From Alphaproteobacteria bacterium (GTDB lineage: Bacteria > Pseudomonadota > Alphaproteobacteria > Sphingomonadales > Kordiimonadaceae): 64,000 bases of DNA. The notes under the pieces were generated by a model. The model was not told the DNA's origin. It ran no database searches and saw nothing but the letters and a program-made list of their open reading frames with translations. This document shows positions 54,701-62,421 of the stretch, piece after piece. Within the stretch, counting starts at the first letter, position 1; each line of letters opens with the position of its first letter. Location: positions 1-64,000 of the forward strand of contig JAJFIU010000147.1 of NCBI GenBank assembly GCA_021774695.1, in the 5' to 3' direction. The position numbers and the translations under genes are program-made.

Positions 54701-55449
54701 GTTTCCATGATATCAAAGCACAGCCACGCAAAATTATATCCTCGCCGACCTGGTCGGGGCTTGAGGATGAGCATGTCAGTTACAATGCGGGCTACACCAA
54801 TGTGCATGAGCTTATTCCGTGGCGAACACTAACCGGCCGGCAGCATTTCTATCAAGACCACGAATGGATGCGCGATTTCGGAGAGGGTTTCTGCGTCTAC
54901 AAAGCACCAGTTAACACCAAGACCGTTGCGCCGGTTATGGAAAAGCACGGCCAAGGTGCTAAACAAGTGGCGCTTAACTGGATCACTCCGCACCAAAAAT
55001 GGGGCATCCATTCCACCTACAGTGATAACCTGCTGATGCTGACGCTCAACCGCGGCGGGCCTGTGGTCTGGATGTCAGAAACCGATGCCCGCAAAATCGA
55101 TGTCGAGGATAATGACTGGATTGAGCTTTACAACGCCAACGGCGCTATTATGGCTCGCGCGGTTGTCTCCCAGCGTGTGCCCGAGGGCATGACCATGATG
55201 TATCACGCACAGGAAAAAACCATCAACACGCCGATAGCTAAAACAACCGGCGGCAGGGGCGGTATCCACAACTCCGTCACCCGAACGGTGGTCAAACCTA
55301 CGCACATGATCGGTGGGTACGCCCAACTGGCTTATGGCTTCAATTACTATGGCACTGTTGGTTCGAACCGCGATGAGTTTGTGGTTGTCCGGAAGGCCGA
55401 AAATGTCGAATGGGGTGAAGAACTCGCAACCCCTACAGCGGCCGAATAG
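51703..55449 (+). CDS. narG: Membrane-bound nitrate reductase, alpha (catalytic) subunit
   Basis: The 1248-residue molybdopterin (bis-MGD) enzyme reduces nitrate to nitrite on the cytoplasmic side. The FS0 [4Fe-4S] ligands are visible as HGVNCTGSC with a later Cys in RGCARG (His-x3-Cys-x3-Cys...Cys). The Mo ligand Asp lies in the region CDLPPSSPQTWGEQTDVPES. Length equals the E. coli protein. Start ATG 51703 follows GGAGAAAACCC; an earlier in-frame start lies inside narK2. NarG lacks a Tat signal, as normal for this group, but carries an N-terminal twin-Arg-like stretch remnant only weakly. It is followed by narH after a short gap. Confidence 0.96.
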   Translation: MSNFIDRLSYFTKSPETFSDGHGITTDESRSWEKAYRGRWSHDKVVRSTHGVNCTGSCSWKIYVKNGLVTWETQQTDYPKTRPDLPNHEPRGCARGASYSWYLYSAARLKYPLVRGRLLALWRKAKEEFPDPVDAWGSIVSDPKKASEYKKVRGLGGFVRAEWDEVNEITAASNVYTAKEFGPDRIIGFSPIPAMSMVSYAAGSRYLSLIGGVCMSFYDWYCDLPPSSPQTWGEQTDVPESADWYNSGYIIAWGSNVPQTRTPDAHFFTEVRYKGTKTVSVTPDYSEVAKLTDIWLNPRQGTDSAMAMAMGHVVLKEFHTAGKSEYFDDYCRMYTDMPFLVVLDEKDGQLVPGRLLRASDMADNLGEEKNAEWKAVILDGNSDKICVPNGTIGSRWDESKKWNLELKNVADGSDIWPKVSLIEGSDTVEAVAFPYFGNIVNDQPIFKHTDHASVLERNVPIKTVETKDGPVKVATVFDLMAANYGVDRGLGGGNVAKSFDDDVPYTPAWQEKITGVDRSKVIQVAREFATNADQTRGRSMVILGAAINHWYHMDMIYRGIMNLLIMCGCVGKSGGGWAHYVGQEKLRPQTGWQPLAFGLDWTRPPRHMNSTSFFYNHSNQWRYEKLEVDEILSPLADKEKWQNTTLLDCNVQSERMGWLPSAPQLNDNPLRVAKAADAAGMKAADYVVEKLKSGDLAFACEDPDDAKNFPRNMFIWRSNILGSSGKGHEYMLKHLLGTQNGLLGKDMGSTGGQKPSEVVWHDEAPEGKLDLVVTLDFRMSTTCVYSDIVLPSATWYEKNDLNTSDMHPFIHPLTRAVDPAWESRSDWDIYRGLAEKFSEICVGHLGVEKDIVTLPILHDTPGEMAQPLGVTDWKKGQCEPIPGKTMPNIIEVTRDYPNTYKRFTALGPLMGKLGNGGKGIGWNTEDEVDLLGRLNGVHDETGANEGMPKIVTDVDAAEIVLSLAPETNGQVAVKAWAALGNITGREHTHLAKPKQDEKIRFHDIKAQPRKIISSPTWSGLEDEHVSYNAGYTNVHELIPWRTLTGRQHFYQDHEWMRDFGEGFCVYKAPVNTKTVAPVMEKHGQGAKQVALNWITPHQKWGIHSTYSDNLLMLTLNRGGPVVWMSETDARKIDVEDNDWIELYNANGAIMARAVVSQRVPEGMTMMYHAQEKTINTPIAKTTGGRGGIHNSVTRTVVKPTHMIGGYAQLAYGFNYYGTVGSNRDEFVVVRKAENVEWGEELATPTAAE

Positions 55450-55459
55450 GAGAAGTTGG

Positions 55460-57016
55460 ATGAAAATACGTGCACAAATCGGCATGGTCCTCAATTTGGA
55501 CAAATGCATCGGCTGTCATACCTGCTCGGTCTCTTGCAAAAATGTCTGGACCAGCCGTGAAGGTGTTGAATATGCCTGGTTCAACAACGTGGAAACCAAA
55601 CCCGGCGTTGGCTACCCAAAAGACTGGGAAAACCAGCGTGAGTGGAATGGTGGCTGGGAACGCAAAACCAGTGGCAAAATTCAACCCAAAATGGGCGGTA
55701 AGCTAAGACTTTTATCCAAAATATTTGCCAACCCGGACCTGCCTGAAATTGATGATTATTATGAGCCCTTCACGTTTGATTACGCCCACCTGCAAAATTC
55801 GCCGGAAGTGAATACGCCGCCAACGGCGCGCGCGCATTCGGCGATTACCGGACAGAAAATGGAAAAAGTTGAATGGGGACCTAACTGGGAAGAAATCCTC
55901 GGCGGCGAGTTTGAAAAACGATCACAGGATTATAATTTCAAGGATATTGAAAAAGACATCTACGGCCAGTTTGAAAATACTTTCATGATGTATCTACCGA
56001 GGCTTTGCGAGCATTGCCTCAACCCCACATGCGTGGCTGCGTGCCCTTCGGGTGCGATCTATAAACGCGAGGAAGACGGCATTGTTTTGATCGACCAAGA
56101 CAAATGTCGTGGCTGGCGCATGTGTGTATCGGGTTGCCCCTACAAGAAAATCTATTTCAACTGGCAATCCGGAAAATCGGAAAAATGTACCTTTTGTTTC
56201 CCGCGTATTGAGAACGGCGAGCCGACAGTATGCTCGGAAACCTGCGTGGGTCGCATCCGCTATCTTGGTGTCCTGCTTTATGATGCTGACCGCATTGAGG
56301 AAGCTGCGTCAACGGCCGACGAACAGGACCTGTATCAGGCCCAATGCGATATTTTCCTGGACCCCCATGATCCTGAGGTTATTGCGCAAGCGAAACGAGA
56401 CGGCGTACCTCATAGTTGGTTAGAGGCCGCAAAACAGTCACCGGTTTACAAAATGGCGATCGACTGGAAAGTTGCCTTCCCGCTACATCCAGAGTATCGC
56501 ACCTTGCCAATGGTCTGGTACATCCCGCCGTTGTCACCGATTCAAAGTGCCTACAACGACGGAAAAATTCCCGGCGACGACATTATGCCGGATGTGAAAA
56601 GCCTGCGCATACCGGTCAAATACTTGGCCAATTTGCTAACCGGCGGCAAGGAAGAGCCAGTTGTGCATGCGCTTGAACGTATGATGGCGATGCGTAGTTT
56701 CATGCGCGGCAAAACCGTCGGCAGCGGCGGCGATAAAGCCATTCTTGACCGCGTTGGTCTGGATGAACGCACGCTGGCTGACATGTATAAAATCATGGCG
56801 CTTGCCGACTATGATGACCGTTTTGTCATCCCGACCAACCACCGCGAATATGCCGGCAAAACGCCGTTTGACAATGATATTGCTTTTGAAAGTCGGTCAG
56901 CCTGCGGCTTCAGTTTCGGTGACGGTTGTTCCGGTGGATCAAACGGTTCCAAGAGCATGTTTGGCGGACCAACGCACAAAAACACCATGAGCGGTAATGT
57001 AAGGAAACCAAAATGA
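55460..57016 (+). CDS. narH: Membrane-bound nitrate reductase, beta (iron-sulfur) subunit
   Basis: The 518-residue electron-transfer subunit has four Cys clusters: CIGCHTCSVSCKNVW near residues 16-30; CEHCLNPTCVAACP; CRGWRMCVSGCP; and CTFCFPRIENGEPTVCSETC. The Trp in CRGWRMC replaces a Cys and gives the [3Fe-4S] centre, as in E. coli NarH. Electrons pass from the NarI haems to NarG. ATG 55460 follows AGGAGAAG; an earlier in-frame start lies within narG. The C-terminus has a Gly/Ser/Cys-rich tail. It overlaps narJ by 4 bp. Confidence 0.96.
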   Translation: MKIRAQIGMVLNLDKCIGCHTCSVSCKNVWTSREGVEYAWFNNVETKPGVGYPKDWENQREWNGGWERKTSGKIQPKMGGKLRLLSKIFANPDLPEIDDYYEPFTFDYAHLQNSPEVNTPPTARAHSAITGQKMEKVEWGPNWEEILGGEFEKRSQDYNFKDIEKDIYGQFENTFMMYLPRLCEHCLNPTCVAACPSGAIYKREEDGIVLIDQDKCRGWRMCVSGCPYKKIYFNWQSGKSEKCTFCFPRIENGEPTVCSETCVGRIRYLGVLLYDADRIEEAASTADEQDLYQAQCDIFLDPHDPEVIAQAKRDGVPHSWLEAAKQSPVYKMAIDWKVAFPLHPEYRTLPMVWYIPPLSPIQSAYNDGKIPGDDIMPDVKSLRIPVKYLANLLTGGKEEPVVHALERMMAMRSFMRGKTVGSGGDKAILDRVGLDERTLADMYKIMALADYDDRFVIPTNHREYAGKTPFDNDIAFESRSACGFSFGDGCSGGSNGSKSMFGGPTHKNTMSGNVRKPK

Positions 57017-57708
57017 TCACTTTCAAACTTCTCGGGCTGCTGCTCTCATACCCAAGCGAAGATATGCAGCACTATATGGGTGAGATCAAAGAAGCGATTA
57101 AACAGGAAGCGCTGGTGCCCGCTAAATTGAGAAAACCGCTGTTCGCCTTCATGGATGATTTGGAGCGTCGCAGTATCCTTCGCATACAGGAAGATTATGT
57201 GGCTTTGTTTGATCGTTCCCGGGCCAACTCACTTTATTTGTTTGAGCATGTGCACGGCGAAAGCCGCGACCGCGGCCAAGCGATGGTTGACCTGATGGGT
57301 ATTTATAAGACCCATGGCTTCACGCTGGCGAAGCGTGAACTGCCTGATTATCTGCCGCTTTTTCTAGAGTATCTGTCTGTTCGCCCCTTTGCTGAGGCGC
57401 AGGAAATGCTGGCTGAAACTGCACATATACTGGCGGCGGTCGGGGCAAAGCTTAAGGCTAAGAAAAGCCCCTACCAGCATGTTTTCCGCATCCTTGAAGT
57501 GCTAACCGACGTTGAAGTGGACCCCAAGGTTATCGAGCAGGCAGTTCTTGATGCGAACCGCGAAGATAACAGCTTAGAGGCCCTTGACCGTGAGTGGGAA
57601 GAAACGCCCGCCTTTGACGGTACGGGAACTGCTGCTGACTGCGCCGTTTGCCCGCAGGCGACCCGGCACGAAACTAAACTTGCGGCCCCTGCCGCACCCA
57701 TTGGATAG
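57013..57708 (+). CDS. narJ: Nitrate reductase assembly chaperone
   Basis: The 231-residue all-helical protein is of the TorD/NarJ family. It binds the NarG N-terminus and allows molybdenum cofactor and FS0 insertion before membrane docking. Recognised by the N-terminal LLGLLLSYPSEDMQ, the central YVALFDRSRANSLYLFEHVHGESRDRGQAMVDLM and LPDYLPLFLEYLS. The C-terminus has a CAVCPQ pair of unknown use. The gene overlaps narH (4 bp) and is followed by narI. Confidence 0.95.
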   Translation: MITFKLLGLLLSYPSEDMQHYMGEIKEAIKQEALVPAKLRKPLFAFMDDLERRSILRIQEDYVALFDRSRANSLYLFEHVHGESRDRGQAMVDLMGIYKTHGFTLAKRELPDYLPLFLEYLSVRPFAEAQEMLAETAHILAAVGAKLKAKKSPYQHVFRILEVLTDVEVDPKVIEQAVLDANREDNSLEALDREWEETPAFDGTGTAADCAVCPQATRHETKLAAPAAPIG

Positions 57709-57717
57709 GAGAGGGAC

Positions 57718-58401
57718 ATGACCGCATATCTCAATGATTTTTTCTTCGGAATTTACCCCTATCTTGCCATCGTGGTTTTGGTGCTCGGCTCAATGCTGCG
57801 CTACGATCAGGACCCCTACAGCTGGAAGGCTGGCTCAAGCCAACTGCTGCGCTCCAAGGGAATGCGGGTTGGCAGCAACCTGTTCCATGTTGGCATCATC
57901 CTGTTGTTTTTCGGGCACCTTGTCGGGCTTTTAACGCCGGAGCCCCTTTACCACTTGGTGATGAGCGCACCGGAGAAACAGCTAATGGCGATGGTTGCCG
58001 GCGGCATATTTGGCACAATCTGTTTTGTCGGCATGACAATCTTACTCATTCGGCGACTAACGGACCCGCGCATACGCGCCACCAGCAGTTTCGCTGATAT
58101 CATGATCCTTGTGGTTTTGTATGTGCAACTGATCCTCGGGCTTGCAACCATTCCGGCGTCGGCCCAGCATTCTGACGGTAGTTCGATGATAGCGCTGGCC
58201 AACTGGGCGCAGCATATTGTGACATTCCGTTCTGGTGCCGCTGATTTTGTACTGCACGAGCCGGCCATCTTTAAAGCGCACATCGTGCTGGGGCTGACTA
58301 TATTTGTATTGTTCCCGTTCACACGGCTTGTGCATGTGCTGTCAGCGCCGGTGAAATATCTGTTCCGGTCCGGTTACCAGATTGTGCGAAGGAGGGGCTA
58401 A
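57718..58401 (+). CDS. narI: Respiratory nitrate reductase, gamma (cytochrome b) subunit
   Basis: The 227-residue protein has five membrane spans and binds two haem b groups. It takes electrons from quinol and anchors NarGH to the membrane. Haem-ligand histidines are visible in NLFHVGIILLFFGHLVGL and in ANWAQHIV and FKAHIVLGL towards the C-terminus. TAGGAGAGGGAC precedes the ATG. It ends the core narGHJI unit; a further small gene follows after 3 bases. Confidence 0.95.
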   Translation: MTAYLNDFFFGIYPYLAIVVLVLGSMLRYDQDPYSWKAGSSQLLRSKGMRVGSNLFHVGIILLFFGHLVGLLTPEPLYHLVMSAPEKQLMAMVAGGIFGTICFVGMTILLIRRLTDPRIRATSSFADIMILVVLYVQLILGLATIPASAQHSDGSSMIALANWAQHIVTFRSGAADFVLHEPAIFKAHIVLGLTIFVLFPFTRLVHVLSAPVKYLFRSGYQIVRRRG

Positions 58402-58404
58402 ATC

Positions 58405-58857
58405 ATGCCGATTTATGTAAACGCAGTTGAAATAGACGATGATGCTGTCTTTAAGGAAATGCAGTTTCACCCGGCACCCACCCGCGAGGAGGCGCGCGAC
58501 GAAGCGGCAAAGGCTTTGGTGATACAGGAATTGCTGCGCCAACAAGCTGTTGAAAATGGCATACTGGAGGACACGGCGGATATGGATGCTGTTGAAGCAG
58601 CTGCCCTAAAGTTGATGGAAACGCAAGTGACCACACCCGAAGCCGACAGCATTGCCTGCCGCCGCTATTATGACCAAAATATTGAGCGTTTCCGGGTCGC
58701 TGAAGGTAGCAATATGCCACTGCCCTTTGACAAAGTTGAACACCGTATCCGCGATTATCTGCACACCAGGAGTATCCGCCATGGAATTCAGTCTTACCTG
58801 CTGGACCTTGCTGGAAAAGCAAAGATTGCGGGCTTTGATCTCTCGGCTAGCCTATAG
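58405..58857 (+). CDS. Parvulin-like nar-operon protein lacking the catalytic PPIase domain
   Basis: The 150-residue protein resembles the PpiC/NifM-like isomerase often found after narI, but only its two ends. The N-terminal helical chaperone part reaches ACRRYYDQNIERFR at about 94-107. Normally a parvulin domain of roughly 100 residues follows (SHIL... to VHVI...). Here the sequence jumps, after a few residues, to the C-terminal LPFDKVEHRIRDYLHTRS and its helix. The frame is intact, so this looks like an internal deletion that kept both chaperone lobes. It may still help assemble NarGHI. An AAGGAGGGGC ribosome site precedes the start. Confidence 0.75.
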   Translation: MPIYVNAVEIDDDAVFKEMQFHPAPTREEARDEAAKALVIQELLRQQAVENGILEDTADMDAVEAAALKLMETQVTTPEADSIACRRYYDQNIERFRVAEGSNMPLPFDKVEHRIRDYLHTRSIRHGIQSYLLDLAGKAKIAGFDLSASL

Positions 58858-58886
58858 GCTGAAGGCCTTGAAGGCGGAGTACCGCA

Positions 58887-59540
58887 ATGGACGCCTATGA
58901 AGAATTAATCAAAGGTTACAAGATTTTCCGGGCAGAATATCTCGGCAGGAAATTTTCGGCTTACCGCGATTGGGCATCAAAGGGGCAAAGCCCGAAAACC
59001 CTGATTATTGGCTGTTCGGACAGCAGAGTGAACCCGGCAATCCTCACTCATGCGGGGCTGGGCGAAGTTTTTGCCGTTAATAATGTTGCCAATATCGTAC
59101 CGCCTTACGAAAAAAGCCAGTCGCACCATAAGTCGCTGGGCGCTGCTATCCAATATGCCGTCAACCATGTCAAAGTCGAGCATATCATTGTCATGGGCCA
59201 CAGCGATTGCGGCGGAATTGCTGCCCTGATGGCCGACGACGGGTCTGACCGTTTTGACGCCGATGAGGATGACTATATCGCCGATTGGGTTTCAATTCTT
59301 AATCCGGCAAAAAAGGCCGTTCTGGAAAACAGCGGCGACAGCAGTATGGAAGAATGCTGCCGTCTCGCCGAAATGGAAGGCGCACTATTGTCGATCCAGA
59401 ATTTGGCAGGCTACCCGTGGGTGCGGCAGGCTGTTGCTGAAAACGCCCTCACCCTGCACGCCTGGTATTTCCATGTGGACAGCGGTGAGCTCTTGTCTTA
59501 CCGCCCCGAAGAAGGGCGTTTTCGGCGACTGTGTCGTTGA
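58887..59540 (+). CDS. Beta-class carbonic anhydrase
   Basis: The 217-residue enzyme interconverts CO2 and bicarbonate. The zinc ligands are in CSDSRVNP (Cys and the Asp/Arg dyad) and GHSDCGG (His and Cys), with an N-terminal EYLGRKFSAYRDWASKGQSP-like helical region. No signal peptide is seen, so it is cytoplasmic. It begins 29 bp after the parvulin-like gene behind a GGCGGAG purine stretch and most likely belongs to the nar transcript. A link to bicarbonate supply or pH balance during nitrate respiration is inferred. Confidence 0.92.
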   Translation: MDAYEELIKGYKIFRAEYLGRKFSAYRDWASKGQSPKTLIIGCSDSRVNPAILTHAGLGEVFAVNNVANIVPPYEKSQSHHKSLGAAIQYAVNHVKVEHIIVMGHSDCGGIAALMADDGSDRFDADEDDYIADWVSILNPAKKAVLENSGDSSMEECCRLAEMEGALLSIQNLAGYPWVRQAVAENALTLHAWYFHVDSGELLSYRPEEGRFRRLCR

Positions 59541-59648
59541 CGCCAGCATGTCGATGTCGGTGTGCCGATATTCTTCGGGTTACTGCTTCAATCAGATAGT
59601 TAATCCATCCAAAAAAAGTGACAATTTCAGCAAAAAAAGTGCCCTGAC

Positions 59649-59662
59649 TTGACTTGGGTCAC
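59649..59662. promoter_or_regulatory. FNR/NarR-type box TTGACTTGGGTCAC before the porin gene
   Basis: This is a TTGAC-N4-GTCA dyad with one mismatch in the right half. The 14-mer and the preceding CTG/CAC-CTTGAC context closely resemble the box at 48549-48562. It lies 59 bp before the porin start. Two AAAAAAAGTG repeats lie just upstream (59611-59642), perhaps an UP-element. Confidence 0.7.
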
Positions 59663-59720
59663 CTTGTCTTGCGCAAACCAGCTTAAAACAGATTATCGAA
59701 TGGTTTTAAGGAGTTGAACG

Positions 59721-60950
59721 ATGAAAAAAACAGCCCCATTTTTTTCAGTTAGCGCCCTCGCACTGTTAGCTGCCATGCCGGCAGCGGCGCAGGAAGCAAC
59801 CGGTGCATCCAATTTTATTGCCGACGGTGATGCAGGCCTTGACCTGCGCTATCGTCTAGAGCTTGTTGACCAGGATGGATTCAACAAAAATGCCACCGCC
59901 TCAACCCTGTTGACCAAGCTTTGGTATAAAACAGCCGAGGTGAATGGATTCAGCGCCTATGTGGAAGGCACCAACGTTTTGGTATTGGGCAGCGAAACCT
60001 ACAACAATACCGTTAACGGCAATACATCGCGCCCGGTGGTGGCTGACCCGGATGTCACCGAATTCAATCAGGGTTATGTTCAATATAAGAATGATGACTT
60101 CACGCTGAAAGCCGGACGTCAGGGCATCAACCTGGGCAACCAGCGTTTTGTTGGCACCGTCGGGTTTCGCCAGAACGATCAGACATACGATGCTGCCGCG
60201 GCTATTCTCACGCCGACCAAGGAATTGACCGCAATATACGGCTATGTCTGGAACGTTAACCGGATTTTCGGCAACGATCACCCCTTTGGTGACCTTGATA
60301 CCGAGACCCAGGTCGTTAATGTCATATACTCGGGCTTTGAGTTCGCGAAAATTACTGCCTACGCATACCTGATAGATCTTAACGACGCGCCGGTTTTTGG
60401 TCTCTCCAGCAGTACATATGGTGCCCGCCTTGAAGGCAATAAAGCGGTGTCTGAAAATCTTAAATTGGGTTATGAAATCGAGTATGCGTCTCAGTCAGAC
60501 TATAAAGACAATCCTAATGATTACAGCGCTGATTATTGGAACGCCAGCTTAAGCGCCTCGTCCAGTGGTTTTACCGGCCAGATTGGTTACGAGCTTCTTG
60601 GAAGCGACAACGGCGTTGCCTTTCAGACACCGCTGGCGACGCTTCATAAGTTCAACGGCTGGGCCGACAAATTTCTGTCAACACCAGGTGCTGGTTTGGA
60701 GGACTTAAATGCTTCGGTGGCCTATAAAGTACCCGGTGAAACCGGGTTGGGCGGCACCTTGTTCAAGCTCGTTTACCATGATTTTTCCAGCGATGTTGGC
60801 AACAGTTCCTACGGCAGCGAAATAGATGCCCTTATTTCGAAGAAAGTGACAAAATATATCACTGCCTCGGTTAAGGCCGCTTTTTATAACGCTGATGGTT
60901 TTGCCACCGACACAAACAAAATTTGGTTCACATTGGGGGCCAAGTTTTGA
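59721..60950 (+). CDS. Outer-membrane porin, alginate-export-like beta barrel
   Basis: The 409-residue protein has a clear signal peptide ending MPAAAQ. Many short amphipathic beta strands follow, with a C-terminal strand ending in KF, as expected for an outer-membrane barrel. The YVQYKNDDFTLKAGRQGINLGNQRFVGTVGFRQNDQTYDAA segment is typical of the alginate_exp/porin group. Its own promoter box matches the narK1 box, so it is probably made under nitrate-respiring conditions and may admit nitrate or release nitrite. AAGGAGTTG precedes the ATG. Confidence 0.88.
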   Translation: MKKTAPFFSVSALALLAAMPAAAQEATGASNFIADGDAGLDLRYRLELVDQDGFNKNATASTLLTKLWYKTAEVNGFSAYVEGTNVLVLGSETYNNTVNGNTSRPVVADPDVTEFNQGYVQYKNDDFTLKAGRQGINLGNQRFVGTVGFRQNDQTYDAAAAILTPTKELTAIYGYVWNVNRIFGNDHPFGDLDTETQVVNVIYSGFEFAKITAYAYLIDLNDAPVFGLSSSTYGARLEGNKAVSENLKLGYEIEYASQSDYKDNPNDYSADYWNASLSASSSGFTGQIGYELLGSDNGVAFQTPLATLHKFNGWADKFLSTPGAGLEDLNASVAYKVPGETGLGGTLFKLVYHDFSSDVGNSSYGSEIDALISKKVTKYITASVKAAFYNADGFATDTNKIWFTLGAKF

Positions 60951-60973
60951 GGAAAGCTTAGTAATTTTGTCAC

Positions 60974-61044
60974 AAAACCCAGACCAGAACAAAACCTAGA
61001 CCAGAAGAGATATACTTTGCCCAGTTTTCGCTGTGCAAAGTATA
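60974..61044. repeat. Tandem repeat and inverted repeat between the porin and nagA
   Basis: Two 17-bp tandem copies, AAAACCCAGACCAGAAC and AAAACCTAGACCAGAAG, lie at 60974-61007. Just beyond, TATACTTTGC (61011-61020) is the complement of GCAAAGTATA (61035-61044), a perfect 10-bp stem with a 14-nt loop. The stem sits between converging genes and may act as a two-way terminator, although no clear T-run follows on either side. Confidence 0.5.
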
Positions 61045-61113
61045 ATCAGCGTAGATGGCTGCATTGCGATTATTGAGAAGGGAAAGGCGGGGTTCAATCT
61101 CTGCTTTCTGAGT

Positions 61114-62265
61114 TTAGATGGAATTAGAGATCCCATTGATCCACGTTTGTTTTGTTCGCAGGTTAGGGTTCAGCAGAACTAAATCCGCATGGTAACCCAC
61201 CGCTATTCGCCCCAAAGAGTTTTGAAGCCCTAGAAAGTTTGCGGGCGTCTCACTGGCCATTTGTAAGCAGGCCTCAAGTGGCAGTTTCATCATTTCGTGC
61301 GCGTTTTTAACCGCACCAGCCATATCAAGATTTGAACCGGCAAGGGTTCCGTGGGCGTCTACGCACTTACCATCGCGCACTGTCACTTTTGTTCCCTGAA
61401 CGAGAAATTCCACCTTATCGGTGCCAATAGTCGACATGGCATCGGTTACTAACATGAGACTGTCTGTGCCCTTGGTTTTTTCCGCCAGGCGGAGCACCGC
61501 TGGGTGAACATGGTGTCCGTCAACGATAATGCCGCAGTAACTATCTTTGTCATCCAGCGCTGCCCCCACTGCGCCGGGTGCGCGGCTTTCCAGCGGCGAC
61601 ATGGCGTTAAATAAATGGGTAAAACCGGTCACGCCAGCGCGCAAACTGGACTGTACATCAGCGTATGTGCCGTTGGTATGTCCGGCGGCCACGATAACAC
61701 CGCGTTTGACCAGCTTTTCAATCATGGCTGGGGTTGTGCATTCTGGTGCCAGCGTCACCAATGTAACACCGTTTTTGAGAGAACCAAGGAGGGCAATAGC
61801 CTCGTCGTCCAACACCCTGAATTTGGCGTCATCATGGATGCCCTTCTTTGCCGAATTCAGGAACGGGCCTTCGATATGGATTCCCAAAACACCGGGCACC
61901 TTTTCTGCGATGGCTTGATCTACGGCCGCAATGGCCGCCTTGATCACAGGCAGGTCATCGCTGATCAGCGTCGGTAGAATACCAGTACTGCCGAAATTTC
62001 TGTGTGCCTCGGCGATGGTTTTTATTGTGGCCACACTAGGCACATCGTTGAATAATAGCCCGCCACCGCCGTTGACTTGTGTGTCGACAAAGCCCGGGGC
62101 CAAATAGCAATTTTGACAATCGAATATCTCAGCATCCGCGCCTGTTTTAAACTCGTCCCGCTGCTGATAAACAGCATCGATAAGACCCTTGGACAGCCTG
62201 ACAGTAGTGCCTTCCTGAAAAGCGTTATCGATCAAAGCAGTTGCGTTGGTTAGATAGGTGGCCAT
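61114..62265 (-). CDS. nagA: N-acetylglucosamine-6-phosphate deacetylase
   Basis: The 383-residue amidohydrolase removes acetate from GlcNAc-6-phosphate. It has LAPGFVDTQVNGGGGLLFND, the metal-site Glu in GIHIEGPFLN and His in AAGHTNGTYAD and GFTHLFNAMSPL. The catalytic Asp lies in LVTDAMSTIG. It is cytoplasmic and of normal length. No nagB or transporter lies beside it in the window, though pgi is divergent 156 bp away, so both feed hexose phosphates into glycolysis. No strong ribosome site precedes the start. Confidence 0.93.
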   Translation of the reverse strand: MATYLTNATALIDNAFQEGTTVRLSKGLIDAVYQQRDEFKTGADAEIFDCQNCYLAPGFVDTQVNGGGGLLFNDVPSVATIKTIAEAHRNFGSTGILPTLISDDLPVIKAAIAAVDQAIAEKVPGVLGIHIEGPFLNSAKKGIHDDAKFRVLDDEAIALLGSLKNGVTLVTLAPECTTPAMIEKLVKRGVIVAAGHTNGTYADVQSSLRAGVTGFTHLFNAMSPLESRAPGAVGAALDDKDSYCGIIVDGHHVHPAVLRLAEKTKGTDSLMLVTDAMSTIGTDKVEFLVQGTKVTVRDGKCVDAHGTLAGSNLDMAGAVKNAHEMMKLPLEACLQMASETPANFLGLQNSLGRIAVGYHADLVLLNPNLRTKQTWINGISNSI

Positions 62266-62421
62266 TATACTGTCTCTGTGACTATACTCAGCTATGGGGT
62301 TACCTGTATATTAAGCACAGGTCGCGGCAAGATCACAGCAGCGTAACGGCTGACAGTGGTTGTTCAAATACTTTGGTGTCATTTATTTGATTTTTTCATA
62401 GACAATGGGACGAAAATACTG

